From Synergistaceae bacterium (GTDB lineage: Bacteria > Synergistota > Synergistia > Synergistales > Aminobacteriaceae), in contig JAFRSL010000007.1 in NCBI GenBank assembly GCA_017427625.1, positions 1-10,884 of the forward strand: a stretch of DNA of 10,884 nt. Reading direction: 5' to 3'. Positions 1-6,412 of this stretch are shown here, in pieces. The translations under genes and the position numbers were made by a program. The first letter of the stretch is position 1; the number at the start of each line of letters is the position of its first letter. The notes below the pieces were generated by a model. That model did no database searches. It saw only the letters and a list, made by a program, of their open reading frames with translations, and was not told the origin of the DNA.

Positions 1-1
1 G

Positions 2-331
2 TCATCATCATCTCTGGGTATCTCAGGGGTGAACGTAATGACTCACGGCCGTGCATCTGAGGCAATCACAACGATTGACGCGGCATTGAGGCGGGTTTCG
101 TCACAGCGGTCAAAACTTGGAGCATACCAGAACTCACTTGAGCACACTATGGAAAGTCTGATCACAGAGAACGAGGGGATGACCGCCGCGGACAGCAGGA
201 TCAGGGACGCTGACATGTCGAAGTCTATGATGGACCTCGTGAAGTTCCGCATAATCAACCAGAGTTCAACGGCAATGCTCGCACAGGCAAACCAGATTCC
301 GCGCTCAGTGTTAAATCTGATCCAGCAGTGA
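2..331 (+). CDS. Flagellin, C-terminal part (5' end outside window)
   Basis: This is the 3' end of a flagellin gene, the secreted subunit that polymerises into the flagellar filament. The open frame runs back to base 2 with no stop, so the GTG at 29 is internal and the true start lies upstream. About 109 residues are present. They show the conserved flagellin C-terminal D1/D0 helices: an IDAAL..VSSQRS.LGA.QN.LEHT stretch, then AADSRIRDADMS, and the terminal AMLAQANQIPRSVLNLIQ, which packs the filament core. The ending QQ is one or two residues beyond the commonest flagellin terminus. The central variable domain is not visible, so filament type cannot be judged. A hairpin terminator follows 11 bases after the stop, so this is probably the last gene of its transcript. 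Family assignment is secure from motifs; paralogue identity is unknown. Confidence 0.96.
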   Translation, partial: SSSSLGISGVNVMTHGRASEAITTIDAALRRVSSQRSKLGAYQNSLEHTMESLITENEGMTAADSRIRDADMSKSMMDLVKFRIINQSSTAMLAQANQIPRSVLNLIQQ

Positions 332-341
332 GATTAACGAG

Positions 342-373
342 CCGCCTTTCCCGGAAATGGGAGGGGCGGTTTC
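342..373 (+). terminator. Intrinsic terminator between flagellin and MATE genes
   Basis: An 11-bp GC-rich stem pairs 342-352 with 359-369 (two G-U pairs on the + transcript) around a 6-base loop, followed by TTTCTT. It lies just after the flagellin stop and before the convergent MATE stop. It most likely ends flagellin transcription. The T-run is poor on the - strand, so it is a weaker terminator for the MATE gene. Confidence 0.75.
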
Positions 374-382
374 TTGCAGTCA

Positions 383-1780
383 TTATTCAGACATGGCACT
401 AAGCTCCCTGTATATCCTCGCAATGACGTATGCTGACACTAAGAACGTCAACGCATCGCTCGCAGGCATTGACCACAATACCCCGTCGAGTCCCATGAAT
501 ATCGGCATAAGCACAGTCAGCCCCGCACCGAATATTACTTCGCGTATCACCGATAATCCCGCCGAAGTCCAAGCCCTTCCCATTGCCTGAATGAATATGA
601 ACGCCGCTTTGTTCACGCACGCAAGAACTATCAGGCACAAATACGTCCTGAAGCATCTCACCGTAAAATCAGCATAGTAAACGCTCTCGCCTGATGCCCC
701 GAACAGTGAGGCTATATATGATGGGAAGAACTCTACAATCACGAACGCTATAACTCCGAGAACAGTCTCGCATTTCAGCAATAACGTGAAAAGCGATTTC
801 ACTCGGTCGGGTCGTCCTGCGCCGATGTTGAATGCCGTTATCGGGGTACAGCTTGCGGAAAGTCCCACGACTATCGAGATCACTATCTGGAAGAACTTCA
901 TCACGATTCCGATTACAGCCATCGGGATTTGAGAGTATTCGGGCTGACCAAATATAGAGTCTAACGCTCCGTACTTCTTAATCATCATGTTGACGCTCGC
1001 AACGCTTATAACGAGTGCTGCCTGTGAGAGAAAGCTGCACATTCCCATCGGCAGATAACGCTTCATGAGTGAGGGGTGAAAGCCGAGATTCTTCCGTGAA
1101 AATTCGACAGCCTTCATTTTCCGCGAGATGTAAAGCAATGACATCATGGCCGTGAAAATCTGTCCCATGACCGTAGCGACAGCCGCACCCATCATTCCCC
1201 AGTGAAAGACAAAGATAAATACAGGGTCAAGGACGATGTTTATCCCCGCGCCCATTAGCGTCGAGAACATTACGTAGTTCGGGCTTCCGTCAGCAGAGAT
1301 TACGGGGTTCATTGCCTGACCGAAAACGTAGAACGGTATCCCCGGTATTATCCATGAGAAATACTCAACCGCGAGCCTGAATGTCTCATCGTTCACGCGG
1401 CCTCCGAAGAACGTAACAAGCTCCTCGCGGAATACCCAGTAAACACACGCGATTATTACCCCAACTGTCGACGAAAGGAGAGCTGAACTTCCCACGCTGT
1501 CGCCGGCTTGACGGGGATTCCTTGCTCCCAGACTCATGCTCACGAAAGCGCATACACCGTCGCCGATCATCAAGGTGAATGCAAGTGCGATTACAGTCAT
1601 GGGGAAGACGACGTTATTCGCGGCGTTACCGTTTGAGCCGAGATATGATGCGTTTGCGATGAATATCTGGTCGACTATGTTATAGAGTGCTGCTACGAGT
1701 AGTGAGACTATGAGGGGGACGGAGTATCGGATCATGAGCTTTCCGACTGGTTCGCGCTCCAAGAAAATGTTTGCGTTCAA
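383..1780 (-). CDS. MATE family multidrug efflux transporter
   Basis: This encodes a 12-helix inner-membrane antiporter of the MATE family (MepA/NorM/DinF superfamily), which exports cationic drugs or metabolites in exchange for Na+ or H+. The protein is about 465 aa, the usual length. It begins with the typical EPVGKLM..YSVPLIVSLL first helix, including a conserved Pro (about residue 22) and a membrane Asp (about 37, in YNIVDQIFI). It has the duplicated MATE layout, with ISADGSPNYVM and GAGINIVLDPVFIF in the first half and a GLDGVLWSMPASDAL ending. I chose the TTG at 1780-1778 because GGAAGG (1794-1789) sits 8 bases upstream. The in-frame GTG at 1789 would overlap that ribosome site. The substrate cannot be read from sequence. 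The gene stands alone, convergent with flagellin, and has a structured leader that probably controls it. Confidence 0.93.
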   Translation of the reverse strand: MNANIFLEREPVGKLMIRYSVPLIVSLLVAALYNIVDQIFIANASYLGSNGNAANNVVFPMTVIALAFTLMIGDGVCAFVSMSLGARNPRQAGDSVGSSALLSSTVGVIIACVYWVFREELVTFFGGRVNDETFRLAVEYFSWIIPGIPFYVFGQAMNPVISADGSPNYVMFSTLMGAGINIVLDPVFIFVFHWGMMGAAVATVMGQIFTAMMSLLYISRKMKAVEFSRKNLGFHPSLMKRYLPMGMCSFLSQAALVISVASVNMMIKKYGALDSIFGQPEYSQIPMAVIGIVMKFFQIVISIVVGLSASCTPITAFNIGAGRPDRVKSLFTLLLKCETVLGVIAFVIVEFFPSYIASLFGASGESVYYADFTVRCFRTYLCLIVLACVNKAAFIFIQAMGRAWTSAGLSVIREVIFGAGLTVLMPIFMGLDGVLWSMPASDALTFLVSAYVIARIYRELSAMSE

Positions 1781-1802
1781 AGTTATCACCTTCCATGAAT
1801 TT

Positions 1803-1850
1803 CGGGCAATAAAAAAATGCGTCTGCCCTTTTGCCCGGACTTACGCATTT
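1803..1850 (-). promoter_or_regulatory. Candidate attenuator/riboswitch leader of the MATE gene
   Basis: On the - transcript a perfect 8-bp stem (1850-1843 with 1822-1815, AAATGCGT/ACGCATTT) is followed at once by a run of seven T (1817-1811), the form of an intrinsic terminator placed before the MATE ribosome site. A second perfect 7-bp pairing (1837-1831 CGGGCAA with 1809-1803 TTGCCCG) uses bases inside the terminator loop and downstream of the T-run, so both stems cannot fold in full together. GGGCA also occurs a second time in the loop (1828-1824). This is terminator/antiterminator geometry. The ligand or factor is unknown. The guanidine-IV (mepA) riboswitch class controls MATE genes, but I cannot match its consensus from memory. 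Confidence 0.55.
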
Positions 1851-1871
1851 GAATGCTGCACAGCGAGAATC

Positions 1872-1877
1872 ATTATA
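1872..1877 (-). promoter_or_regulatory. Probable -10 box of the MATE promoter
   Basis: The - strand reads TATAAT here, a perfect -10 hexamer. It would start transcription near 1865 and give an untranslated leader of about 85 bases containing the attenuator-like hairpins. No good -35 is visible at the usual spacing (the - strand has TTATAC 17 bases upstream), so activation or weak basal use is possible. Confidence 0.5.
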
Positions 1878-1895
1878 GCACCGCTAATCTTCATG

Positions 1896-1901
1896 TATAA
1901 T
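1896..1901 (+). promoter_or_regulatory. Probable -10 box for the 63-aa protein/propeller unit
   Basis: TATAAT on the + strand, preceded directly by TG, lies 18 bases from the opposing TATAAT of the MATE promoter. Transcription would start near 1908, giving a leader of about 44 bases. The -35 (TTATAG at 1873-1878) is poor. AT-rich alternatives (TACAAT at 1915, TATATT at 1921) cannot be excluded. Confidence 0.4.
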
Positions 1902-1912
1902 GCAAAATATAG

Positions 1913-1936
1913 TGTACAATTATATTAACTGTACAA
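1913..1936. repeat. Paired TGTACAA boxes, operator-like
   Basis: TGTACAA occurs at 1913-1919 and 1930-1936, 17 bp apart. Each contains the 6-bp palindrome TGTACA, and they are separated by an A/T-rich spacer. They lie between the proposed start of transcription and the ribosome site of the 63-aa gene, a place where a repressor could act. No regulator is identifiable nearby. Confidence 0.35.
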
Positions 1937-1951
1937 AAGGGAGGAATTACC

Positions 1952-2143
1952 ATGCGTGTAGTACAAACCAGCGTAATTACAAACACAGCAGGAAACGCAA
2001 TGCGAATCGAGCGCGGCCCAACCGTAAGGCGGGTCGAGACTCAATACGTCCACGTTCAAGAGCCGATTTACGTTCAGCGTCCGAAAGTCGAGGACTTCAA
2101 CAACCTCGTCGTCATCCATGATCAAGTCGAACAATATGTATAG
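1952..2143 (+). CDS. Small protein of unknown function (63 aa)
   Basis: I do not recognise this 63-residue protein. It is likely a real gene. An excellent GGGAGG ribosome site (1939-1944) sits 7 bases before the ATG. Its stop codon (TAG, 2141-2143) is embedded in the AGGAGG ribosome site of the next gene, as expected for co-translation. The protein has no signal peptide, no membrane helix, no Cys and no Trp. It is rich in Val (13 of 63) and in charged residues. The middle has an alternating pattern (VETQYVHVQEPIYVQRP) that suggests beta strands with a Pro-containing turn, followed by an acidic VEDFNN and a Val/Tyr-ending tail. Its partner gene encodes an exported beta-propeller, but this protein appears cytoplasmic, so the link may be regulatory or only transcriptional. 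Confidence 0.72.
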   Translation: MRVVQTSVITNTAGNAMRIERGPTVRRVETQYVHVQEPIYVQRPKVEDFNNLVVIHDQVEQYV

Positions 2144-2155
2144 GAGGAATGAATC

Positions 2156-3211
2156 TTGCGTAAAATTTTCGTATCGTCAATAATTCTCGTCGTTCTCATG
2201 GCCGTATCAGCGTCAGCTTTCACGGGTCATGAAATGTGGAAGCTCCAGCTTGACAGCCCCGTTACAAGCGGAATAGCCGTCTCAGGAGGCACAGTGTTCT
2301 TCGGCACAGAGACAGGAAGAGTCTACGCCGTGAACGCAAAATCAGGGAATATAGTCTGGGACTTCAAAGGCGACAACACAGTCTACGGAACACCCTCAAT
2401 CGTCCGTGACATGGCGGTATTCGCGAGGGCTGACGGTGAGGTCGTTGCTCTCAAAGCTGCTGACGGCTCATTCGTTTGGGGAACTGGCGGACTCGGCGGA
2501 AGAGACACCCGTGGCCGTGCTGTCAATGACGGTCTCAGCGATGGTACAGTGGCAGGCGGCGGACTCGTTTTCGTCTCAAAAGCTGACAGCAAAGTTCACG
2601 CATTCAGCGACAAGGACGGAAGGACTGCTTGGACTTACACGACGGGAGATCAGGGAGTACGTTCTGCGCCGGAATATTCGGACGGACTGGTTTTCGTGGG
2701 CGAGTATGATGGGATATTCAGCATAATCGACGCGAAATCAGGAAAGCGTCTCAACGGCGGTGGTGCAGGCGGTGCAATCAACACTCCGACAGCGGCAAAC
2801 GGTAACGTCTACTTCTCATCGTGGGACGGTTCAATCAATGCCGTGAAGATTAAGGGCGTTGTCCCTCTCTGGAATGCTAACGTCCGCGACGCAATCACCA
2901 CACAGCCCGAAGTGTCGTCGGGGAAAATCGTAGTCGGCACTGGAAGGGGAACAGTCGTAGCACTCGACGAGAAGACAGGGCGGACTCTCTGGCGTTTCAA
3001 CACGAACGGAGGCAGCATTTCCGCAAAGCCTGTGATTGCTGACGGTGTAGTTTTCGCGGGAGCTGAGTCGGGAGCTTTCTACGTTCTCGATCTTGGTACA
3101 GGAAGACCCGCAGGAACTCTCGGAAATTTGAACGGCGTCGTATCAACCCCTGCGTTTTCCGACGGTATTCTCTATCTCGGTGCAGGCAACACAATTTACG
3201 CAATGTATTAG
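2156..3211 (+). CDS. Exported PQQ-like beta-propeller repeat protein (BamB-like)
   Basis: This 351-aa protein has a clear Sec signal peptide: MRKIF, a hydrophobic core to about residue 17, then SASA|FTG with no lipobox Cys. It should therefore be soluble in the periplasm. The mature part is about seven or eight PQQ-type propeller blades. Each blade has a variant of G.V.FG...G.VYA.D..SG...W, for example VYAVNAKSGNIVWDF, VVALKAADGSFVWGT, VVALDEKTGRTLWRF and a closing TIYAMY. This is the fold of BamB (outer-membrane assembly factor) and of quinoprotein-like domains. There is no sign of the extra catalytic or cofactor region of PQQ dehydrogenases, so I infer a binding or scaffold role. The start is TTG, with AGGAGG at 2142-2147 eight bases upstream; the ATG at 2149 is out of frame and stops after four codons. 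It follows the 63-aa gene by 12 bases. True BamB is usually a lipoprotein, so the exact role is open. Confidence 0.88.
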   Translation: MRKIFVSSIILVVLMAVSASAFTGHEMWKLQLDSPVTSGIAVSGGTVFFGTETGRVYAVNAKSGNIVWDFKGDNTVYGTPSIVRDMAVFARADGEVVALKAADGSFVWGTGGLGGRDTRGRAVNDGLSDGTVAGGGLVFVSKADSKVHAFSDKDGRTAWTYTTGDQGVRSAPEYSDGLVFVGEYDGIFSIIDAKSGKRLNGGGAGGAINTPTAANGNVYFSSWDGSINAVKIKGVVPLWNANVRDAITTQPEVSSGKIVVGTGRGTVVALDEKTGRTLWRFNTNGGSISAKPVIADGVVFAGAESGAFYVLDLGTGRPAGTLGNLNGVVSTPAFSDGILYLGAGNTIYAMY

Positions 3212-3218
3212 GGTAAAA

Positions 3219-3327
3219 TAACCCCTCCGTCCTGCGGACACCTCCCCTTGTCAGGGGCGGCAGGGAGAGCGGTGAACTTTACGCCCCCTGCAAAGGGGGA
3301 GAGGGCCATGAAGTGGCGAGGGGGTTA
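3219..3327. repeat. MITE/REP-like palindromic intergenic element
   Basis: A GC-rich non-coding element of about 109 bp fills the gap between the propeller and peptidase genes. Its ends are near-perfect inverted repeats, TAACCCCTC (3219-3227) and GAGGGGGTTA (3318-3327), the right one with an extra G. Inside are four perfect short hairpins: GTCC/GGAC (3229-3239), CCCCT/AGGGG (3244-3257), CCCCCT-GCAA-AGGGGG (3284-3299) and GCCA/TGGC (3305-3317). It carries no ORF. The form resembles small mobile palindromic elements dispersed between genes in many gut anaerobes. It ends 10 bases before the peptidase's ribosome site. No target-site duplication is obvious, although GGTAA (3212-3216) mirrors TTACC (3325-3329). 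Confidence 0.7.
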
Positions 3328-3348
3328 CCATAAACTTAGGAGAATTTA

Positions 3349-5364
3349 ATGATGACAAAAATCTTGCTTGCCCTCATTGTGTCGGGGCTGTTTGCGTCTC
3401 AGGCACACGCCTCAACACAAACCCCATGGCTCAACACGAACGTTGTCGGCGCGGTGAAAGACGCGAAATATTCGCCCACCCTCAAGGACGACTATTACGC
3501 CAACATCAATCATGAGTGGCTAATCAATACAACGCTGAAGCCCGGGTATCCTCGAGTAGCCTCGTTCTCGGAGCTTCAGGACGAAATCGACGCGCGCCTC
3601 AAAGGTATCATGACTGACACGGGAATCTCCGGCCATGATGCTGAAGTCGTGAGGAAACTGTATTCGCTTTGGCTAGACTGGGACGCTCGTAACGCTGAGG
3701 GACTCGCAGACCTCGACAAGCAGGCCGCCCGTATCACCAGCATAAAGACTCTCGACGAACTCAGCGCGTACTTCATGGAGGAGGAGACGTTATACAGCGG
3801 TGAGATGCTCGCAGATTTCGGGATTGGGCGCGACAACAAGGACTCAGAGTCCCACAACCTCGAACTTTCATCGACGGGACTCTCTCTAGGAGACTCAGCA
3901 GAATACCGAAAGCGCACGGCAAACGGCGACCGCGTAAAGAAAATGCACGTCGGAATCGTCCGCTACATGCTTCGGAGGCTTGGTTACACTGAGGAATTTG
4001 CGAATGAGATGCTGGAACGTTCATACAGCTTCGAGGAGAAGATCGCTGCACACGAGATGACTCTTCAGGAACTCTACGACCCTTCGGCGATCGACAAGAT
4101 GTACAACCCCGTAACGATGGACGAACTAAGGGAGAAGTCGCCGGCTTTCCCGCTTGCTGACATTCTCGCGGCTCACAACGCGGTCTCAGACCTCATGAAC
4201 CTTCAGGAACCCGAATGGCTGAAGTCCCTCAACGAGCTTTACACTGAGTCTAACCTTGAGGAAATGAAGGCATATCTCCTCTGCAACCTCGCGGCTGGTT
4301 ACATCACAATCACGGACTCGGCGGCTTACCGTGAGTATCAGCGTCTTTCCCGCGAACGTCTTGGGATTACGGAGAGCAAGCCCGATGATGAACTGGCAGT
4401 TGATTTCGTTCATGGACGTCTTCCTGTGTGCGTGTCGAGAATATACGTCGAGCGTTATGTTCCAGAGAGCGCGAAGAAGGAAGTTGCCGACATTATCCGT
4501 CAGACCGTGAAATATTACAGGTCAATGCTTGAGGCTGAAGATTGGCTTTCGGAGTCGACACGTAAGAAGGCAATCGAGAAACTTGACGCTATGAGGCTTA
4601 ACTCGGCGTATCCCGACAAATGGGTGGACTACTCGGAGTATGAGATCACGGACGAGATGGGGCTGTTCGATGCTGTGAAGGCACTCAAGAAATACAACAT
4701 TCAGAAGTATTTCTATGACCGTCTGAATCAGAAAGTCGACCATGATTTATGGATACATGATGTTGTTGTGGTCAACGCCTACTATCAGCCTTCGGAAAAT
4801 TCCATCAACATAATCGCCGGAATAATCGGCGGAGATTTCTACTCGCCGGAAATGTCATACGAAGAGAAGCTCGGCGGCATAGGAATGGTAATCGGCCATG
4901 AGGTCTCGCACGCATTCGATACGAGCGGGGCACAGTTCGGGAAGACTGGGAATGTCGAGTCATGGTGGACAGACGAGGACAAGGCGAACTTCAAGGCGCG
5001 TGCCGAAAGGCTCATAAAGTACGTCAGCACATTCAAGGTTGACGACTCGGGCGAGAACTACAACGGCTCACTCGTACAGACGGAAACGATCGCGGACATG
5101 GCCGGAGTGAAGGCGATGCTTGGGATTGCTGAGGGCAGGGAGAATTTTGACTACGATAAATTCTTCAGGCAGTACGCGAAAACTTGGAAGATGATTCAGA
5201 CGCAGGAAATGAGCGACTTGCGTGTGAAGACTGACGTTCACGCGCTGCCGTACATCAGGGTGAACGCGATTGTCCAGCAGTACAGGGAGTTCTACAGCAC
5301 CTACGGGGTGAATGCTGGGGATAAGATGTATCTTGCGCCGGAAGACAGGGTAGCTGTGTGGTGA
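3349..5364 (+). CDS. Exported M13 family zinc metallopeptidase (PepO/neprilysin-like)
   Basis: This 671-aa protein is a neprilysin-type endopeptidase that cleaves small peptides. The N-terminus is a cleavable signal (MMTKILLALIVSGLFASQAHA), so it should act as a soluble periplasmic or secreted enzyme, unlike the membrane-anchored animal homologues. The large M13 N-terminal domain covers about residues 45-425, beginning with the typical DDYYANINHEWL. The catalytic domain follows. It has substrate-binding N476-A-Y-Y, zinc site H517-E518-V-S-H521, third ligand E579 with D583 (ETIAD), and transition-state H631 and R637 (HALPYIRVN), so the site is complete. Length matches bacterial PepO-type enzymes. 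AGGAG (3338-3342) lies 6 bases before the first of two tandem ATG codons. The gene follows the palindromic repeat and is convergent with the - strand block. Substrate is unknown; peptide nutrition would fit an amino-acid-fermenting host. Confidence 0.95.
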   Translation: MMTKILLALIVSGLFASQAHASTQTPWLNTNVVGAVKDAKYSPTLKDDYYANINHEWLINTTLKPGYPRVASFSELQDEIDARLKGIMTDTGISGHDAEVVRKLYSLWLDWDARNAEGLADLDKQAARITSIKTLDELSAYFMEEETLYSGEMLADFGIGRDNKDSESHNLELSSTGLSLGDSAEYRKRTANGDRVKKMHVGIVRYMLRRLGYTEEFANEMLERSYSFEEKIAAHEMTLQELYDPSAIDKMYNPVTMDELREKSPAFPLADILAAHNAVSDLMNLQEPEWLKSLNELYTESNLEEMKAYLLCNLAAGYITITDSAAYREYQRLSRERLGITESKPDDELAVDFVHGRLPVCVSRIYVERYVPESAKKEVADIIRQTVKYYRSMLEAEDWLSESTRKKAIEKLDAMRLNSAYPDKWVDYSEYEITDEMGLFDAVKALKKYNIQKYFYDRLNQKVDHDLWIHDVVVVNAYYQPSENSINIIAGIIGGDFYSPEMSYEEKLGGIGMVIGHEVSHAFDTSGAQFGKTGNVESWWTDEDKANFKARAERLIKYVSTFKVDDSGENYNGSLVQTETIADMAGVKAMLGIAEGRENFDYDKFFRQYAKTWKMIQTQEMSDLRVKTDVHALPYIRVNAIVQQYREFYSTYGVNAGDKMYLAPEDRVAVW

Positions 5365-5373
5365 AAATGAGTT

Positions 5374-5398
5374 TCCCCTGGCTTTAGAGGCTGGGGGA
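5374..5398. terminator. Weak possible hairpin between convergent genes
   Basis: CCCC (5375-5378) can pair with GGGG (5393-5396), with alternating matches inside, in the 43-base gap between the M13 peptidase and the convergent DUF4357-type ORF. There is no good T-run on either strand. I see no better terminator here. Confidence 0.25.
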
Positions 5399-5407
5399 TT
5401 ACCTCTC

Positions 5408-5764
5408 TCAACAGTCCGGGCGAATGTCTCCTAACAGCTTGCCGTTTGCTGTTCGCCATGCTGTATTGCCGGTCGCATTTCTCCCTAATACTACCGTAGC
5501 AGCTAATGATGGAGAAGAGAACGTATAGTCGGTCTGAAAAACTCTCTTTTCGATTATTCCTTTGTCCTCAAGTCTGAGTCTCCAATCATAGTAACCTCGA
5601 TAACGTTCATCATGTTGCAAGCTGTGGCATATGTAGCTTGATACTACGGAGCCTTTGAAGACAGTAAAGCCCAATTTGTCGTTAATAAAAGTCATACGTC
5701 CTTCGCCTGATGTTTCCGAACGCTTACACTCACAGTAGAAAATTTCTGCCTCAGATTTATCCAT
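5408..5764 (-). CDS. DUF4357-type domain protein (118 aa)
   Basis: The C-terminal 40 residues (about 80-112) fit the DUF4357 signature, a small domain of unknown biochemistry: F-S-S-P-S-x-A-A-x-V-V-L-G-R-x-A-x-G, then W and a GK-L end. The middle part (VFKGS at about 36-40, R-L-x-x-K-G-I-I at about 64-71) matches the segment that precedes this domain in larger proteins, often with a GIY-YIG nuclease or restriction-linked module. No nuclease motif is present, so this is an orphan domain protein. Translation is well supported: AAGGAGGTG, a near-complete anti-SD match, lies 7 bases before ATG. By my hand count positions 5461-5760 are 125/300 G+C (about 42%), clearly poorer than the roughly 53-60% sampled in malic enzyme. 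That suggests later acquisition. It is last in the - strand block and may have its own promoter. Confidence 0.72.
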   Translation of the reverse strand: MDKSEAEIFYCECKRSETSGEGRMTFINDKLGFTVFKGSVVSSYICHSLQHDERYRGYYDWRLRLEDKGIIEKRVFQTDYTFSSPSLAATVVLGRNATGNTAWRTANGKLLGDIRPDC

Positions 5765-5788
5765 GACTTCACACCTCCTTTTTTGAAT

Positions 5789-5794
5789 ATTATA
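5789..5794 (-). promoter_or_regulatory. Possible -10 box for the DUF4357-type gene
   Basis: The - strand reads GATATAAT, with TATAAT beginning on the base after the stop codon of the zinc-ribbon gene. Transcription would start near 5782, only about 18 bases before the ATG. No convincing -35 is present, so the gene could also be read from upstream. Confidence 0.33.
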
Positions 5795-6412
5795 TCATTC
5801 ACTATGCACTTTCCTTTTGAAACAAAGAACGGATACTTCCTGTGAAAAAGCCAAATGTACCTGATTCGCTATTGCCGGAATAAGCCCGTAATTCTCCGCA
5901 AGTTCACGCGCACTCATCCTCATTGTGTCATCGTTGACGGGAATATATGTTATGTCGTTGTCGCCGTATTTCTTCGGGGCATTCCTGAGAACGAGCTGCC
6001 ATGCACAATACCTCACCGCATCATCACGAGTCATTTTGCTTACGGCCTCACGCTCACTCAGAATCTCTCGAACCTTCCCGGCAATACCTATTATTCCGAC
6101 GACAATAGCCATAGGCCCTATCACCCTCAACGCAGGCATAAAGTCCCCGAACGTCAGCAACATCGACAGCGCAATCCCAACGACCAAAAGCACCGCGAAA
6201 GGAATGCACCTCATCACGATTCTTTTCGCGGGCAAAAGAAGAGCCTGCACCTCCTCAGAAGCGCAGGCCGTACAAACATCGTATTCCTGAAATTCTCCCA
6301 ATGCCTGAATCACTCGCTCGCCGTTGAAATCCCGAATGTGAAGCGTGTGGACTTCAAGGACCCGGAACCTCAGAGCATCAGGCAAATCCTTTTTGCATTC
6401 AAGGCACGTCAA
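5795..6412 (-). CDS. Hypothetical zinc-ribbon membrane protein (205 aa)
   Basis: I do not recognise the family. Four cysteines in two CxxC pairs (C3/C6 and C47/C50) could form an N-terminal zinc ribbon of about 50 residues. Two hydrophobic helices follow (about 69-88 and 95-112), and then a charged C-terminal domain of about 90 residues, predicted cytoplasmic. That domain contains REILSEREAVSKM and RMSARELAENYGLIP. The start is TTG at 6412-6410, directly after the TAA (6415-6413) of the transporter gene. AGGAAG in the transporter's last codons, 10 bases upstream, is the only ribosome site, so translation is probably coupled. Context suggests an accessory to the transporter, but this is inference. 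Long ORFs exist on the opposite strand here; the - frame is preferred because of the Cys pairs, the helix pattern and the operon fit. Confidence 0.75.
   Translation of the reverse strand: MTCLECKKDLPDALRFRVLEVHTLHIRDFNGERVIQALGEFQEYDVCTACASEEVQALLLPAKRIVMRCIPFAVLLVVGIALSMLLTFGDFMPALRVIGPMAIVVGIIGIAGKVREILSEREAVSKMTRDDAVRYCAWQLVLRNAPKKYGDNDITYIPVNDDTMRMSARELAENYGLIPAIANQVHLAFSQEVSVLCFKRKVHSE

Noticed and set aside
1758..1820. A 20-codon leader peptide (starting MRKSGQKGRR) reading through the MATE hairpin and ending in the MATE ribosome site
   Set aside because: The ATG has no ribosome site and would sit inside the stem. The Arg/Lys codons do not clearly match an amino-acid attenuation logic for an efflux pump. 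Structure alone explains the region better.
3211..3348. CRISPR-like or tRNA-like interpretation of the structured intergenic DNA
   Set aside because: Repeats are inverted, not direct with spacers. The hairpins lack tRNA D, anticodon and T-arm sequences. A MITE-like element fits better.
3349..3420. M13 peptidase as a membrane-anchored enzyme like neprilysin
   Set aside because: The N-terminal hydrophobic stretch ends with a good signal peptidase site (SQAHA), so a soluble exported form is likelier.
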